The notes below the pieces were generated by a model that saw nothing but the letters and a program-made list of their open reading frames with translations, had not been told where the DNA came from and did not search any database. This document shows positions 34,889-45,083 of a stretch of DNA of 64,000 nt, piece after piece; the stretch's first letter is position 1; every line of letters starts with the position of its first letter. The DNA comes from Sulfitobacter maritimus (lineage in GTDB: Bacteria > Pseudomonadota > Alphaproteobacteria > Rhodobacterales > Rhodobacteraceae). The stretch is taken from contig NZ_JABVBB010000021.1 in the NCBI RefSeq assembly GCF_013346665.1, positions 558,001 through 622,000 of the forward strand, read 5' to 3'. The position numbers were made by a program, and so were the translations under genes.

Positions 34889-36507
34889 TTATCCTCTCTC
34901 AGCGCGAAACGCTGAATTTTACCGGTGGCGGTTTTCGGCAGTTCTTTAAGAAACCGGATCTCGCGCGGGTATTTATAGGGCGCGATTGTCGCTTTAACAT
35001 GGTCTTGCAAGGTCTTGATCGTCACGGCATCTTCGGCTGTGCCTTCGACCAGAACCACATGCGCCTGCACGATAGAACCGCGTGCTTCGTCCGGAGCGGC
35101 GACCACGCCACATTCGCTGACAAAGGGGTGGCTCAGCAATGCGGCCTCAACCTCTGGCCCTGCGATGTTGTAGCCGGAACTGATAATCATATCATCGTTG
35201 CGGGCGGCGAAATGCAGGTAGCCGTCCTCATCCATGGTGAAACTATCGCCGGTGATGTTCCAGCCGTCCTTCACATAGTCCGCCTGCCGGGCATCACCGA
35301 GATAACGGCAACCGGTTGGCCCGCGCACAGCGAGCCGACCGACCTCACCCCGCGGCACTTCATTGCCGTCGGCATCAATCACCCGCGCCTCATAGCCGGT
35401 GACAGGCTTGCCGGTACAGGCGGCGCGGTGGTCGTCGAAACGGTTGGAAATGAAGATATGCAGCATCTCTGTCGCGCCGATCCCGTCGAGCATCGGCTTG
35501 CCGGTCTTTTCCTTCCACTCATAATAGACGGGCGCGGGCAAGGTCTCCCCCGCGGAAACAGCGGCGCGTAGGCTGCTGAGGTCCGCGCCCTCTTCCATCG
35601 CCTGTAACATGGCGCGGTAGGCCGTGGGCGCGGTGAAACAGACAGTCGCTTTGTACTTCTCGATGATCTCAATCATATTCGGCGGGCTGGCGGTTTCCAG
35701 TAGGGTCGCCGCTGCGCCGAAGCGCAGGGGGAAAACGGCGAGACCGCCAAGGCCGAAGGTAAAGGCCAAGGGGGGCGAGCCCACAAAAACGTCCTCTGGC
35801 GTCACACCAAGCACTTCGCGGGCATAGCCATCTGCGATGATCAGAAGGTCGCGATGAAAATGCATTGTTGCTTTGGGGTTACCGGTTGTTCCTGATGTGA
35901 ATCCCAGCAAGGCGACATCGTCCTGGGCGGTTTGAACCGCCTCGAACTGAACCGGTTTTTCCAGCGCCAGACGGTCGAGCTCGGCGTCATGGTTGCTGGT
36001 GCCATCAAACCCTACCACGGTCTTGAGGTACGCGGAGGATTTCGCACAGGTCGTCATCTCATCCATCAGGCGGGTGTCGCAGAAGGCGTGACTGATTTCA
36101 GCCTTATCAACAATCGCCGACAACTCCCCCGCCCGCAGCATGGGCATGGTATTGACCACCACCGCCCCCGCCTTGGTCGCGGCCAACCAACAGGCCACCA
36201 TGGCAGGGTTATTGGCCGAGCGGATCAGCACCCGGTTGCCGGGCCTTAAGCCAAGGTCTTCGACCATCGCGCTGGCCAGACGGTTGGTCCAGTCCGCCAG
36301 TTCCTTATAGGTCCGGCGGCGGCCATTCCCGATAAGGGCGGTGCGATCTCCAAACCCTTTTTCAACCATAGAATCAGTGAGTTCGACGCCAACATTCAAC
36401 CGTTCGGGATAGTCAAAGCCGGTTAGGTTAAAGTCCGGCCACTGATCCATGGGCGGAAGGTTATCGCGGGTGAACGTATCTTCATGTGCGCTTTGGTACA
36501 GCTTCAT
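34885..36507 (-). CDS. 2-aminobenzoate-CoA ligase (benzoate-CoA ligase family)
   Basis: A 540-residue AMP-forming acyl-CoA synthetase: P-loop-like [51 protein letters not shown] and the C-terminal [15 protein letters not shown] with its catalytic lysine. The benzoate/2-aminobenzoate ligase group is indicated by sequence style and by the adjacent kynureninase, which makes anthranilate, and by the 2-aminobenzoyl-CoA monooxygenase in the same operon. It overlaps both neighbours by four bases. A generic aryl-CoA ligase remains possible. Confidence 0.85.
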   Translation of the reverse strand: MKLYQSAHEDTFTRDNLPPMDQWPDFNLTGFDYPERLNVGVELTDSMVEKGFGDRTALIGNGRRRTYKELADWTNRLASAMVEDLGLRPGNRVLIRSANNPAMVACWLAATKAGAVVVNTMPMLRAGELSAIVDKAEISHAFCDTRLMDEMTTCAKSSAYLKTVVGFDGTSNHDAELDRLALEKPVQFEAVQTAQDDVALLGFTSGTTGNPKATMHFHRDLLIIADGYAREVLGVTPEDVFVGSPPLAFTFGLGGLAVFPLRFGAAATLLETASPPNMIEIIEKYKATVCFTAPTAYRAMLQAMEEGADLSSLRAAVSAGETLPAPVYYEWKEKTGKPMLDGIGATEMLHIFISNRFDDHRAACTGKPVTGYEARVIDADGNEVPRGEVGRLAVRGPTGCRYLGDARQADYVKDGWNITGDSFTMDEDGYLHFAARNDDMIISSGYNIAGPEVEAALLSHPFVSECGVVAAPDEARGSIVQAHVVLVEGTAEDAVTIKTLQDHVKATIAPYKYPREIRFLKELPKTATGKIQRFALREDK

Positions 36508-37655
36508 CCCATGGCCCCCAATGTCTGACGCGCGATGACGACACGTTGCACGTCAGACGCGCCTTCGTAAATGCGCAAGGCCCTGATTTCGCGATAAAGC
36601 CGCTCAACCGCCTCGCCATGGCGTACGCCGTCACCGCCATGCAGTTGCACCGCCGTGTCGATGACTTTTTGCGCTTGATCAGTGGCAAAGAGTTTTGCCA
36701 TTGCCGCTTCGCGTGTCACCCGCGGGGCGCCGCTGTCTTTGGTCCAGGCCGCGCGGTAGACGAGCAATGCCGCGGCATCGACGTCGAGCGCCATGTCTGC
36801 GATATGGCCCTGCACCAGCTGCAGCTCGCTCAGCGGGGCGCCCTGTACTTGGCGCGTGGTCACGCGGTCCAGCGCTTCATCCAGCGCCCGCCGCGCAAAG
36901 CCCAAAGCGGCAGCGGCGACGGTGGAGCGGAACACATCCAACACCGACATGGCGATGGCAAAGCCGCGCCCAGCCTCGCCCAGAAGCGCCGAGCCGGGCA
37001 GTTTCACATTGTCGAAATGCAGCGTCGCCAGCGGGTGTGGTGCCATGACCTCCAACCGTTCCTCGACCATCAGCCCCGGCGTGTTGGCAGGCACGATAAA
37101 GGCCGAAAGCCCCTTGGCCCCCGGCGCCTCCCCTGTGCGGGCGAAAACGGTGTAGACATCGGCAATGCCACCGTTGGATATCCACGTCTTGCGCCCGTCG
37201 AGGACATAGCCGTTGCCATCTGCCTTGGCGGTCATGGTGGAGTTTGCCACGTCAGAGCCAGACTGCGGCTCGGTCAGCGCAAAGGCGGAGATCGCTTGCC
37301 CTGAGCGGGTCTTGGGCAGCCATTCGGCCTTCTGTTCATCCGTACCAAAAAGCGAAATCGCCCCGGTGCCAAGCCCTTGCATGGCAAAGGCAAAATCCGC
37401 CAGCCCGTCATGGCGCGCCAGCGTTTCGCGGATCAGGCAGAGCGTGCGGACGTCAAGCACCTCGTCGCCTTCCGCCCCGCTATGACGCAGCCAGCCGTCC
37501 TGCCCCATCATCGTCACAAGGTCACGGCAAGCCCCATCGGTATCGCCGTGATCGACATTCTTTAACTCTTGCCCGGCCCATTTATCCAGCGCCAGCGCCA
37601 ATTCTTTGTGGCGCGGCTCAAAAAAGGGCCAGTCAAGAAAACTTTTGTCAGCCAT
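36504..37655 (-). CDS. Acyl-CoA dehydrogenase
   Basis: A 383-residue flavoprotein of the acyl-CoA dehydrogenase family. FAD/substrate blocks [16 protein letters not shown] and [14 protein letters not shown] are present, and the catalytic base is probably the glutamate in [21 protein letters not shown]. It overlaps the ligase by four bases. In the Azoarcus 2-aminobenzoate clusters an acyl-CoA dehydrogenase is also found; it probably acts on the ring-reduced CoA thioester, which is inferred. Confidence 0.88.
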   Translation of the reverse strand: MADKSFLDWPFFEPRHKELALALDKWAGQELKNVDHGDTDGACRDLVTMMGQDGWLRHSGAEGDEVLDVRTLCLIRETLARHDGLADFAFAMQGLGTGAISLFGTDEQKAEWLPKTRSGQAISAFALTEPQSGSDVANSTMTAKADGNGYVLDGRKTWISNGGIADVYTVFARTGEAPGAKGLSAFIVPANTPGLMVEERLEVMAPHPLATLHFDNVKLPGSALLGEAGRGFAIAMSVLDVFRSTVAAAALGFARRALDEALDRVTTRQVQGAPLSELQLVQGHIADMALDVDAAALLVYRAAWTKDSGAPRVTREAAMAKLFATDQAQKVIDTAVQLHGGDGVRHGEAVERLYREIRALRIYEGASDVQRVVIARQTLGAMG

Positions 37656-37703
37656 GATTTACGCCTCCCCGCGTAGTTTTTCTTTTGGCTTTTCGTTTGT
37701 GGC

Positions 37704-38504
37704 TCAGTCCCCTTCGAAGACTGGGCGTTCTTTGGCAACGAAGGCGTTGTAAGCCCGCTCAAAGTCGCCGGTCTGCATACAGATCGCCTGTGCCTGCGCC
37801 TCGGCCTCAATCGCCTGTTCGATGGACATGGCCCATTCCTGCGCCAGCATCGTCTTGGTCATCATATGCGCAAAATTCGGACCCGCCTGAATTTTTTGCG
37901 CCAGCTTCAGTGCTTCGTCTTCCAACGTCTCGCCTGTCACAAGACGGTTGTAGAAGCCCCAGCGTTCGCCCTCTTCAGCGGACATAGCGCGGCCGGTGTA
38001 GAGCAGTTCGGCTGCCCGCGTCTGGCCAATGATGCGCGGCAGGATCGCGCAGGCACCCATGTCACAGCCCGCAAGGCCCACACGGGTAAAGAGGAAAGCC
38101 GTCTTAGCCTCCGCCGTGGCCAGCCGTAGGTCAGAGGCCATAGCGATGATCGCGCCTGCGCCGACACAGACGCCATCCACCGCCGCGATGACAGGCTTGC
38201 CGCAGTTCACGATCGCCTTGACCAGATCGCCGGTCATGCGGGTAAAACGCAGCAGTTCTTTCATGTTCATCCGGGTCAAAGGCCCAATGATATCATGCAC
38301 ATCGCCGCCGGAGCTAAAGTTGCCACCATTGGAGCCAAAGATCACCACATCGACGTCATCAGCATAGACGAGATCGCGGAACCAGTCGCGCAGCTCGGCG
38401 TAGCTGTCAAAGGTCAGCGGGTTCTTGCGGTCAGGCCGGTCGAGCCGCACGGTGGCGATCCGGTCTTTAATCTCGCACTGAAAATGTTTGACATCACTGC
38501 GCAT
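37704..38504 (-). CDS. Enoyl-CoA hydratase/isomerase family protein
   Basis: A 266-residue crotonase-fold protein. Oxyanion-hole blocks are [12 protein letters not shown] and [27 protein letters not shown]; a glutamate-poor active site around [20 protein letters not shown] suggests a hydrolase or isomerase variant is possible. The ATG at 38504 overlaps the MarR gene by 11 bases; an upstream frame lies inside marR. It probably processes the cyclic or ring-opened CoA intermediates. Confidence 0.87.
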   Translation of the reverse strand: MRSDVKHFQCEIKDRIATVRLDRPDRKNPLTFDSYAELRDWFRDLVYADDVDVVIFGSNGGNFSSGGDVHDIIGPLTRMNMKELLRFTRMTGDLVKAIVNCGKPVIAAVDGVCVGAGAIIAMASDLRLATAEAKTAFLFTRVGLAGCDMGACAILPRIIGQTRAAELLYTGRAMSAEEGERWGFYNRLVTGETLEDEALKLAQKIQAGPNFAHMMTKTMLAQEWAMSIEQAIEAEAQAQAICMQTGDFERAYNAFVAKERPVFEGD

Positions 38505-38955
38505 TGGCTTGTTCCTTTTCTTCCGTTTGAGCGGCGAACGCCTGTAGGCGGTCCGCCATAGCGCGGGCTTCCTCGGCTGAGATGCCGCGCAGTTTTTCGT
38601 TGATCCAGTCTTCATGCGCCTGCGCTTGGCGGGCGAATTGCGCAGCACCTTCGGGCGTCAGCCGCAGCAGCATCGCACGACGGTCCCCCGGCACGGCGAT
38701 ACGCTCGACCAGCCCCTCTTCGCTGAGCCGGTCCGCAATGCCGGTGACATTGCCGTTGGACACCCGCAGCACACCGGAAAGCTGGCTCATTTTCAGCCCC
38801 TCGGGATGGCGCGACAGGGCGGACATCACGTCGAACCGGGGCAAGGTCGTCTTGTGCTCACGGCGCAGGATGTCGCGCAACTCCTGCTCAAGGCCGCGCA
38901 CGACTTTCAGCAGGCGCAGCCAGAGGCGGACGCGATCCTTGGCGGCGTTGCTCAA
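38494..38955 (-). CDS. MarR-family transcriptional regulator of the anthranilate operon
   Basis: A 153-residue winged-helix regulator: [70 protein letters not shown] is the MarR DNA-binding domain with its wing. It lies between the SDR and the hydratase genes with overlaps on both sides, so it is part of the operon it probably controls. MarR proteins of aromatic-CoA pathways commonly release DNA on binding an aryl-CoA; the ligand here is unknown. A candidate operator lies upstream of the first gene. Confidence 0.88.
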   Translation of the reverse strand: MSNAAKDRVRLWLRLLKVVRGLEQELRDILRREHKTTLPRFDVMSALSRHPEGLKMSQLSGVLRVSNGNVTGIADRLSEEGLVERIAVPGDRRAMLLRLTPEGAAQFARQAQAHEDWINEKLRGISAEEARAMADRLQAFAAQTEEKEQANAQ

Positions 38956-39683
38956 ATCTCGCCTCCTGAGAGGGACAGTGTGTGGCCGTTCACCGCCGCG
39001 GCAGCGTCAGAGAGGAGATAAAGCGCAGCCGCTGCGACTTCGCCGGTGTCGACAAAGCGGTTCTGCGGGCTGGCGCGTTTCAGGATGGCACGGGCTTCGT
39101 CGGCGCTTTTGCCGGTGGTGTTGGTGATGTTCTCGACCGAGCGTTCCAACAGCGGTGTGTCGATGAAACCGGGGCAGATCGCGTTGACGGTGATGCCCGT
39201 ACGCGCGACTTCCAGCGCCAACGCACGGGTAAGGCCGATGACACCGTGTTTCGCGGCAACATAGCCCGCGACGTAGGGGTAGCCCTTGAGGCCGGCGGTC
39301 GAGGCGACGGCGATCAAGCGGCCTCGTTTTGCCTCTTTCATCTCCGCCAATGCGGCCTGCCAGACGTTAAAGACCCCGGTGACATTGACGGCGAACATAT
39401 CGTTCATGTCCTGCGCGGTGATCTTGTCGAAAGGCGCGGAATGGGCGGCGCCGGCATTGGCGATGACACCGGTGATCGGGCCATCTTCAGCGCGGGCGGC
39501 GGCAAAGGCGTCGGCCACGGCCTTGGCATCGGTGACGTCGCAGGTCTGGAACGGCAGCCCTTGTTCGCGCAACGGCGCTTCGCGGCGGCCCATGATGGTA
39601 ACCTTGGCCCCGCTATCGGCCACGGCGCGGGCGATCTCTGCCCCGACGCCGGAGCCGCCGCCGGTGATGACGATATGGCTCAT
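38952..39683 (-). CDS. SDR-family oxidoreductase
   Basis: A 243-residue short-chain dehydrogenase: nucleotide motif [23 protein letters not shown], catalytic serine near VASTAGLKG and the YxxxK motif YVAAKHG. It resembles 3-hydroxyacyl-CoA/3-oxoacyl reductases. The ATG at 39683 overlaps the end of the monooxygenase/reductase gene by four bases. It probably oxidises a hydroxyacyl-CoA intermediate of the anthraniloyl-CoA route. Confidence 0.87.
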   Translation of the reverse strand: MSHIVITGGGSGVGAEIARAVADSGAKVTIMGRREAPLREQGLPFQTCDVTDAKAVADAFAAARAEDGPITGVIANAGAAHSAPFDKITAQDMNDMFAVNVTGVFNVWQAALAEMKEAKRGRLIAVASTAGLKGYPYVAGYVAAKHGVIGLTRALALEVARTGITVNAICPGFIDTPLLERSVENITNTTGKSADEARAILKRASPQNRFVDTGEVAAAALYLLSDAAAAVNGHTLSLSGGEI

Positions 39684-41971
39684 ACTTTCTCCATCTCCGC
39701 CGCGCGGTCGGCCAAGCGCCATGTCTGATCGCGGCCCGGCCCATAAGGCAGTGGCCAATCAGCATGGCGGTCGCCAATGGCAGCGGCGGCATGGAGCGTC
39801 CAATAAGGATCGGCCAGATGCGGCCGCGCAAGGCAGACCAGATCGGCCCGCCCCGCCATGAGGATCGAATTCACGTGATCGGCCTCATAGATATTGCCCA
39901 CCGCCATGGTCTTGATCCCACCATCGTTGCGGATGCGGTCGCTGAAGGGGGTCTGGAACATGCGCCCATAGACGGGCTTGGCTTGTTTCGAGGTCTGGCC
40001 CGCCGACACATCGATGATATCGGCCCCGGCCGCGCTAAACATCCGCGCAATTTTCACGGCTTCTTCGGGGGTTACGCCGTCTTCTTCAACCCAATCCGTG
40101 GCCGAGATACGCACCGCCATCGGCTTTTCTTCGGGCCAAGCGTCGCGCATTGCTTTGAACACTTCCAGCGGGTAGCGCATGCGGTTTTCCAAGCTGCCGC
40201 CGTACTCATCCTCGCGCTGGTTCGACAGGGGCGAGATGAAGGACGAGATCAGATAGCCGTGGGCCGCGTGCAACTCAATCATGTCAAAGTTAGCGCGATG
40301 GGCCATGCGGGTGGCCTCAACAAATTCGTCGCGGATCACGTCCATGTCTTCACGGGTCGCGGCTTTTGGCACGGCGTTCTTTTCCGACCACGGGATCGCG
40401 GAAGCAGAGATGATTTCCCAATTGCCGGCTTTCAATGGCGCGTCCATCTCTTCCCAGCCGACCTGCGTGGAGCCTTTGCGCCCCGAATGGCCGATCTGGC
40501 AGCAGATTTTTGCGTCGGTCTCGGCATGAACGAAATCGGTCAGGCGCTTCCATGCGGCCTCATGCTCTGTCGCGTAAAGGCCCGGACAGCCCGGCGTAAT
40601 GCGACCCTGCGGCGAGACGCAGGTCATTTCGGTATAGACCAGCCCCGCTCCGCCTTTGGCGCGTTCGGCGTAGTGAATGAGGTGCCAGTCGGTCGGGCAG
40701 CCATCGACCGCCTTGTACTGCGCCATGGGCGAGACAACGATGCGGTTATTAAGTTTCATGTCACGCAGTTGGAAAGGTGCGAACATCGGGGCGCGGATGG
40801 GGCCGTTGGTATCGGCACCCGCCTGTTCAAGGAACCATTTTTCGGCTCCCTCCAGCCATTTAGGATCGCGCTCGCGCAGGTTCTCATGGCTGATGCGCTG
40901 GCTCCGGGTTAGCATGGAGTAGTTCAATTGGACCGGGTCGAGGTCAAGGTAACGCTCGACATCTTCGAACCATTCGACGGAGTTACGCGCCGCCGATTGC
41001 AGACGCAGCACCTCAAGACGGCGGGCGTCTTCGTATTTCTCGAACGCAGTGGCGAGATTGGGGTCATCGGTGACGTGTTTTGCGAGTGAGATCGCGGATT
41101 CCAGCGCTAGTTTCGTCCCCGACCCAATCGAGAAATGCGCCGTGGCCGAGGCATCGCCCAGCAACACGACATTCTCATGGCTCCACTTTTCGCAGAGCAC
41201 ACGGGGGAATTTGATCCAGGCCGAGCCGCGGATGTGGCTGGCGTTGGTCATCAGCTTGTGGCCATCGAGGTGGTCTTTGAAGATTTCCTCGCAGATCGCG
41301 ATGGTCTCTTCTTGGGTCTTTTCGCCAAAGCCATAGGCATCGAATGTCTTTTGGCTACATTCGACGATGAAGGTCGCCGTGTCTTTGTCGAACTGATAGG
41401 CGTGGACCCAGATCCAGCCCTTGTCGGTCTTTTCAAAGATAAAGGTGAAGGCGTTGTCGAATTTCTGATGGGTGCCGAGCCAGACAAAGGGGCAGCGGCG
41501 CACGTCAATGTCGGGCTTGAATGTGTCTTCGAACTCCATCCGGGTTTTTGAATTCAACCCGTCTGCTGCGACGACAAGATCATAGTCCTTCATATAGTCA
41601 GACGCGGCTTTGACCTCGGTCTCGAACTGAAGATTCACGCCCAACTCCCGCGCCCGGTTTTGCAAGATCAGCAAGAGCCGCTTGCGCCCGATGCCGCAGA
41701 AACCGTGACCGGAGCTGTGGATCACATTGCCTTTGTGATGCAGAGCAATGTCGTCCCAATAAGCGAAATGGCTACGAATCTCCTTGGCGGAAACCGGATC
41801 GTTGACCTCAAGATTGTCGAGCGTTTCATCCGAAAGCACCACGCCCCAGCCAAAGGTATCATCAGCGCGGTTGCGTTCCAGCACGGTCACATCGGCATCG
41901 GGCTGCCGCAGTTTCAGCGAGATCGCGAAGTACAGCCCCGCAGGGCCGCCGCCAAGACAGATTGCACGCAT
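39680..41971 (-). CDS. 2-aminobenzoyl-CoA monooxygenase/reductase (salicylyl-CoA 5-hydroxylase/old-yellow-enzyme fusion)
   Basis: A 763-residue two-domain flavoenzyme. Residues 1-about 375 are an FAD monooxygenase of the salicylyl-CoA hydroxylase type ([63 protein letters not shown]). Residues about 385-763 are an old-yellow-enzyme FMN reductase ([48 protein letters not shown]). This pairing is the hallmark of the Azoarcus-type enzyme that hydroxylates and reduces 2-aminobenzoyl-CoA. It is the first gene of the operon. The ATG at 41971 fits the FAD motif. Confidence 0.92.
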   Translation of the reverse strand: MRAICLGGGPAGLYFAISLKLRQPDADVTVLERNRADDTFGWGVVLSDETLDNLEVNDPVSAKEIRSHFAYWDDIALHHKGNVIHSSGHGFCGIGRKRLLLILQNRARELGVNLQFETEVKAASDYMKDYDLVVAADGLNSKTRMEFEDTFKPDIDVRRCPFVWLGTHQKFDNAFTFIFEKTDKGWIWVHAYQFDKDTATFIVECSQKTFDAYGFGEKTQEETIAICEEIFKDHLDGHKLMTNASHIRGSAWIKFPRVLCEKWSHENVVLLGDASATAHFSIGSGTKLALESAISLAKHVTDDPNLATAFEKYEDARRLEVLRLQSAARNSVEWFEDVERYLDLDPVQLNYSMLTRSQRISHENLRERDPKWLEGAEKWFLEQAGADTNGPIRAPMFAPFQLRDMKLNNRIVVSPMAQYKAVDGCPTDWHLIHYAERAKGGAGLVYTEMTCVSPQGRITPGCPGLYATEHEAAWKRLTDFVHAETDAKICCQIGHSGRKGSTQVGWEEMDAPLKAGNWEIISASAIPWSEKNAVPKAATREDMDVIRDEFVEATRMAHRANFDMIELHAAHGYLISSFISPLSNQREDEYGGSLENRMRYPLEVFKAMRDAWPEEKPMAVRISATDWVEEDGVTPEEAVKIARMFSAAGADIIDVSAGQTSKQAKPVYGRMFQTPFSDRIRNDGGIKTMAVGNIYEADHVNSILMAGRADLVCLARPHLADPYWTLHAAAAIGDRHADWPLPYGPGRDQTWRLADRAAEMEKV

Positions 41972-42045
41972 CGAAAATCCCTTCTGGTTCGGTTTGGGGG
42001 GAAGCCTAAGTCCGGTTCCGTTTTCGTTCAAGGGTAAATATTTCA

Positions 42046-42056
42046 TGCTTAAAGCA
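42046..42056. promoter_or_regulatory. Palindrome upstream of the anthraniloyl-CoA operon, candidate MarR operator
   Basis: TGCTT-A-AAGCA is a perfect odd palindrome 75 bases before the monooxygenase/reductase start, in an AT-richer stretch. Its size and position suit a MarR-family site. The 179-base divergent region also serves the DgoK-like gene. Confidence 0.4.
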
Positions 42057-42150
42057 ATTAGGCGACGGCAAGCCGATCTGGGCTTCCGGATTGAACACCG
42101 CGCCGCTGCGGCCTATGCCAGCGACAGGATCAAGGATGAAAGGCGACAGG

Positions 42151-43026
42151 ATGGCAGAGGTCAAACAGGTAGAATGGCTGGCCGTGGAATGGTTTGAACA
42201 CCGCCTTTCGGTCTGGGCGATGCAAGGCAGCACCGCGCTGGAGGCAGCAGTTTGCGCCACTTCTGCCGCCGACGAGGACACCTTTGTCGATACGCTGACC
42301 CAGCTTATCGCGCCGTTGAACCTGCCCGCAGGTCTGCCTGTCTTTGCAGCCGGTCTGCCGGGGCGGTCGGATGTCTCCCCCCGCACCGTGCCATGCGATG
42401 CGATGGCGGCAGAAACGGTTGCGCGGACCAGTGCAGGGTTTGAGTTGCACATCATCCCCGGCCTGCGGCAGCACTCGCCCAGCGGCCTCATGCAGGGTGC
42501 AGAAACCCGAATCGCGGGATTTCTAAGCCTGAACAAAGACTGGGATGGCGTCATCTGTCTGCCGGGTGCCACGTCTGTTTGGGCGCAGGTCAGCGCGGGG
42601 GAAGTGGTAAGCTTCCAGAGTTTCTTGACCGGCGAATTGATCGACATGCTTGGCGCCGACGGGCCGGCGGAAGTGGATACGGCACTGGATGACACAGCAT
42701 TTGACGAAGCGCTCAGCGACGGGCTGTCGCGGCCCGAGCGTTTGGCGGGGCGGTTGGCCTCGTTGCGTGCGGACCGCGCCCTTGGCGCCCTGCCCGCCCC
42801 CACGGCGCATGCGCGTTTGGCGGGTATATTGATTGGTGCCGAACTTGCCGCCGCACGGCCCTATTGGTTGGGTCAATCCTTGGCCGTGATGGGGCCGGAG
42901 GGTCAGGCGAGCCTCTATATGCGGGCCTTGTCGCAGCAAGGGGCGATGGCAACGCAGGCCGATGCCGCGCGGATGGCTTTGGCCGGGATTTGCGCTGTGC
43001 GCCGTGCTGTAGGCAACGCAGGCTGA
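42151..43026 (+). CDS. DgoK-like protein with diverged kinase motifs
   Basis: A 291-residue protein related to 2-dehydro-3-deoxygalactonokinase: the HIIPGLRQHSPSGLMQGAETRIAGFL, CLPGATSVWAQVSAGEVVSFQSFLTGEL and AGILIGAELAAARPYWLGQSLAVMG blocks follow the family closely. The N-terminal phosphate-binding motif, usually DWGTTRLRAW-like, reads EWFEHRLSVW, and the LPGTHSKW motif reads LPGATSVW. These changes raise doubt about kinase activity. The ATG at 42151 has AAAGG seven bases upstream; earlier starts lack one. No aldolase or galactonate gene is nearby. Confidence 0.75.
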   Translation: MAEVKQVEWLAVEWFEHRLSVWAMQGSTALEAAVCATSAADEDTFVDTLTQLIAPLNLPAGLPVFAAGLPGRSDVSPRTVPCDAMAAETVARTSAGFELHIIPGLRQHSPSGLMQGAETRIAGFLSLNKDWDGVICLPGATSVWAQVSAGEVVSFQSFLTGELIDMLGADGPAEVDTALDDTAFDEALSDGLSRPERLAGRLASLRADRALGALPAPTAHARLAGILIGAELAAARPYWLGQSLAVMGPEGQASLYMRALSQQGAMATQADAARMALAGICAVRRAVGNAG

Positions 43027-43038
43027 CGGCCCTGCCCG

Positions 43039-43491
43039 TCAGTCTTTTTTGCGCATATCCAGTGCCACGAGGTCTTCGAGCATATCGAGCAGGTTTTCCA
43101 TCCGCTCCTTGCCAAACCGCGCTTCGAAATCGGCAAAAAGTGCTGCGGCATCCTCGGCATGGTCTTGCAGTATCTGACAGCCCTTGTCGGTCACCGTCAC
43201 GATAGATTTACGCCCATCGTTTGGATCGCTGGACCGGGTCAGCAGCCCTTCCTCCTCCATCGCACGCAGCATCCGAGTGAGGCTGGGCAACAGCAGGCAG
43301 GTGGCATGAGCAAGCGCGGTTTGCTCCATCGGGCCGGATTCGTCCAACACGCGGATCACGCGGAACTTCTGCTCTGAGATGCCGCTTTCGTTCAGGATTT
43401 CGCGGATCGGACCCATCACTCGTTCGCGCGCGCGCAGCAAAGCAATCGGCAAAGATCGGGCCGTGCGGCGCAGTGGGGGTTGGGTGACCAT
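43039..43491 (-). CDS. MarR-family regulator, HpaR-like
   Basis: A 150-residue winged-helix regulator. The motif pattern SLPIALLRARERVMGPIREILNESGISEQKFRVIRVLDESGPMEQTALAHATCLLLPSLTRMLRAMEEEGLL resembles regulators of homoprotocatechuate (hpa) degradation. The gene is divergent from an aromatic-L-amino-acid decarboxylase, and a palindrome lies 23 bases before its start. A regulator of aromatic-compound metabolism is plausible; the effector is unknown. Confidence 0.82.
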   Translation of the reverse strand: MVTQPPLRRTARSLPIALLRARERVMGPIREILNESGISEQKFRVIRVLDESGPMEQTALAHATCLLLPSLTRMLRAMEEEGLLTRSSDPNDGRKSIVTVTDKGCQILQDHAEDAAALFADFEARFGKERMENLLDMLEDLVALDMRKKD

Positions 43492-43513
43492 TCTTGACGG
43501 GCTCCTGATCGCT

Positions 43514-43524
43514 ACTTAACAAGT
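43514..43524. promoter_or_regulatory. Palindrome in the MarR/decarboxylase promoter region
   Basis: ACTT-AAC-AAGT lies 22 bases before the MarR start. The length and symmetry fit a MarR-type operator, probably for autorepression. Confidence 0.4.
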
Positions 43525-43664
43525 CAAACGTCGCCCTAAAGGGCGCGATGTCAAAAGCATAGCCTTTGTGCGCGCAATCTTGAAGAGCGGATGCAGACAG
43601 TAAGATCAGGGAGCGGAAATAAGATGAGGCAAAAGCGACGGACGGTCTGGCGTGAGGGTCTGCG

Positions 43665-45083
43665 ATGAATTGGGAAGAGTTCCGCCATTGGGGCCGCCGC
43701 GCTGCGGATTGGGCCGCAGACTATCACGCAGGGCTGCGCAAACGGCCGGTGCGCGCGCAGGTCGCCCCCGGCGCGATCCTATCGGCCCTGCCCGACGCGC
43801 CGCCCGAAGCTGCCGAGGCGATGCAGGCGATTTTCGATGATTTCGAGCAGACCATCATGCCCGGCATGACTCATTGGCAGCATCCCCGATTCTTTGCCTA
43901 TTTCCCGGCCAATGCCGCCCCCGTATCGGTGCTGGCGGAGTATTTCGTCTCGGCCATTGCGGCGCAATGTATGCTCTGGCAGACCTCGCCTGCCGCGACA
44001 GAGCTGGAAACGCGGGTTTGCGACTGGATGCGTCAGGCGGTGGGCTTGCCGGATGGCTTTACCGGGGTGATCCAAGACAGTGCCAGTTCCGCCACGCTTT
44101 GCGCCGTGCTGACCATGCGCGAACGGGCTTTGGACTGGCAGGGCAACAAGGCGGGGCTGTCTGACCACCCCCGGCTGCGGATCTATTGCTCGGCAGAGGT
44201 ACATACCTCCATCGACCGCGCGATTTGGATCGCGGGGATTGGCGAAGGCAACCTGATCCGCATCCCCACCCACGGCCCTCATCGCGCGATGGACCCAGAG
44301 GCGCTGCAGGCGGCCATTGCCGCGGACCGCGCCGCAGGTCATCTGCCTGCGGGCATCATCGCCTGCACCGGCGGCACCAGCGCAGGGGCCAGCGACGACA
44401 TCGGCGCTGTGATGGATGTGGCGGAGGTCGAGGGGCTCTATACCCATGTGGATGCCGCTTGGGCCGGGTCCGCGATGATCTGCCCTGAGTTTCGCACTCT
44501 CTGGGCTGGGGTCGAGCGCGCGGATTCTGTGGTCCTGAACCCGCATAAATGGCTGGGCGCACAGTTCGATTGCACCACGCATTTCCTGCGTGATCCTGAG
44601 GATCTGGTGCGCACCTTAGCGATCCAGCCGGAATACCTCAAAACGCACGGCGCGGACGGCGTTGTGAATTACTCTGAATGGTCGGTCCCGCTGGGCCGAC
44701 GCTTCCGGGCGCTGAAATTGTGGTTCCTCATCCGGGCGCATGGGCTGGAAGGGCTACGCGATATGATCCGCAATCATGTGACATGGGCACAAGACCTCGC
44801 CGTACGGCTGGACAAGACCAATGGGTTTGAGATCGTGACCGCGCCGATGCTGTCGCTCTTTACCTTTCGCCACGCGCCTGCCGGGGTGCAAGACCTTGAC
44901 CAGCATAACCAAGACCTCGTCAATCGCATCAATGCCGACGGGCGGATTTATCTGACCCAAACACGGATTGATGGCGCGTTGGTAATCCGCTTTCAGGCAG
45001 GTGCCTTCACCGCCACGGCGGAGGATGTGGACATGGCTTATGACGTGATCACTGAACTGGCAGAGGTCTCCGCTAAGGCGTGA
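43665..45083 (+). CDS. Aromatic-L-amino-acid decarboxylase (group II PLP decarboxylase)
   Basis: A 472-residue PLP enzyme with the DOPA/tryptophan decarboxylase layout: TIMPGMTHWQHPRFFAYFPANAAPVSVLAEY, IQDSASSATLCAVL, GGTSAGASDDIG, HVDAAWAG and the PLP lysine in NPHKW (K295). It decarboxylates tryptophan, phenylalanine, tyrosine or DOPA to the amine; which is used cannot be told. Divergent from an HpaR-like MarR. Its stop overlaps the convergent sulfotransferase-like gene by 11 bases. Confidence 0.9.
   Translation: MNWEEFRHWGRRAADWAADYHAGLRKRPVRAQVAPGAILSALPDAPPEAAEAMQAIFDDFEQTIMPGMTHWQHPRFFAYFPANAAPVSVLAEYFVSAIAAQCMLWQTSPAATELETRVCDWMRQAVGLPDGFTGVIQDSASSATLCAVLTMRERALDWQGNKAGLSDHPRLRIYCSAEVHTSIDRAIWIAGIGEGNLIRIPTHGPHRAMDPEALQAAIAADRAAGHLPAGIIACTGGTSAGASDDIGAVMDVAEVEGLYTHVDAAWAGSAMICPEFRTLWAGVERADSVVLNPHKWLGAQFDCTTHFLRDPEDLVRTLAIQPEYLKTHGADGVVNYSEWSVPLGRRFRALKLWFLIRAHGLEGLRDMIRNHVTWAQDLAVRLDKTNGFEIVTAPMLSLFTFRHAPAGVQDLDQHNQDLVNRINADGRIYLTQTRIDGALVIRFQAGAFTATAEDVDMAYDVITELAEVSAKA

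Noticed and set aside
34061-36507. Kynurenine formamidase hidden in an alternative frame between kynA and the ligase
   Set aside because: The two genes overlap by four bases and no cyclase- or alpha/beta-hydrolase-like motif appears in other frames.
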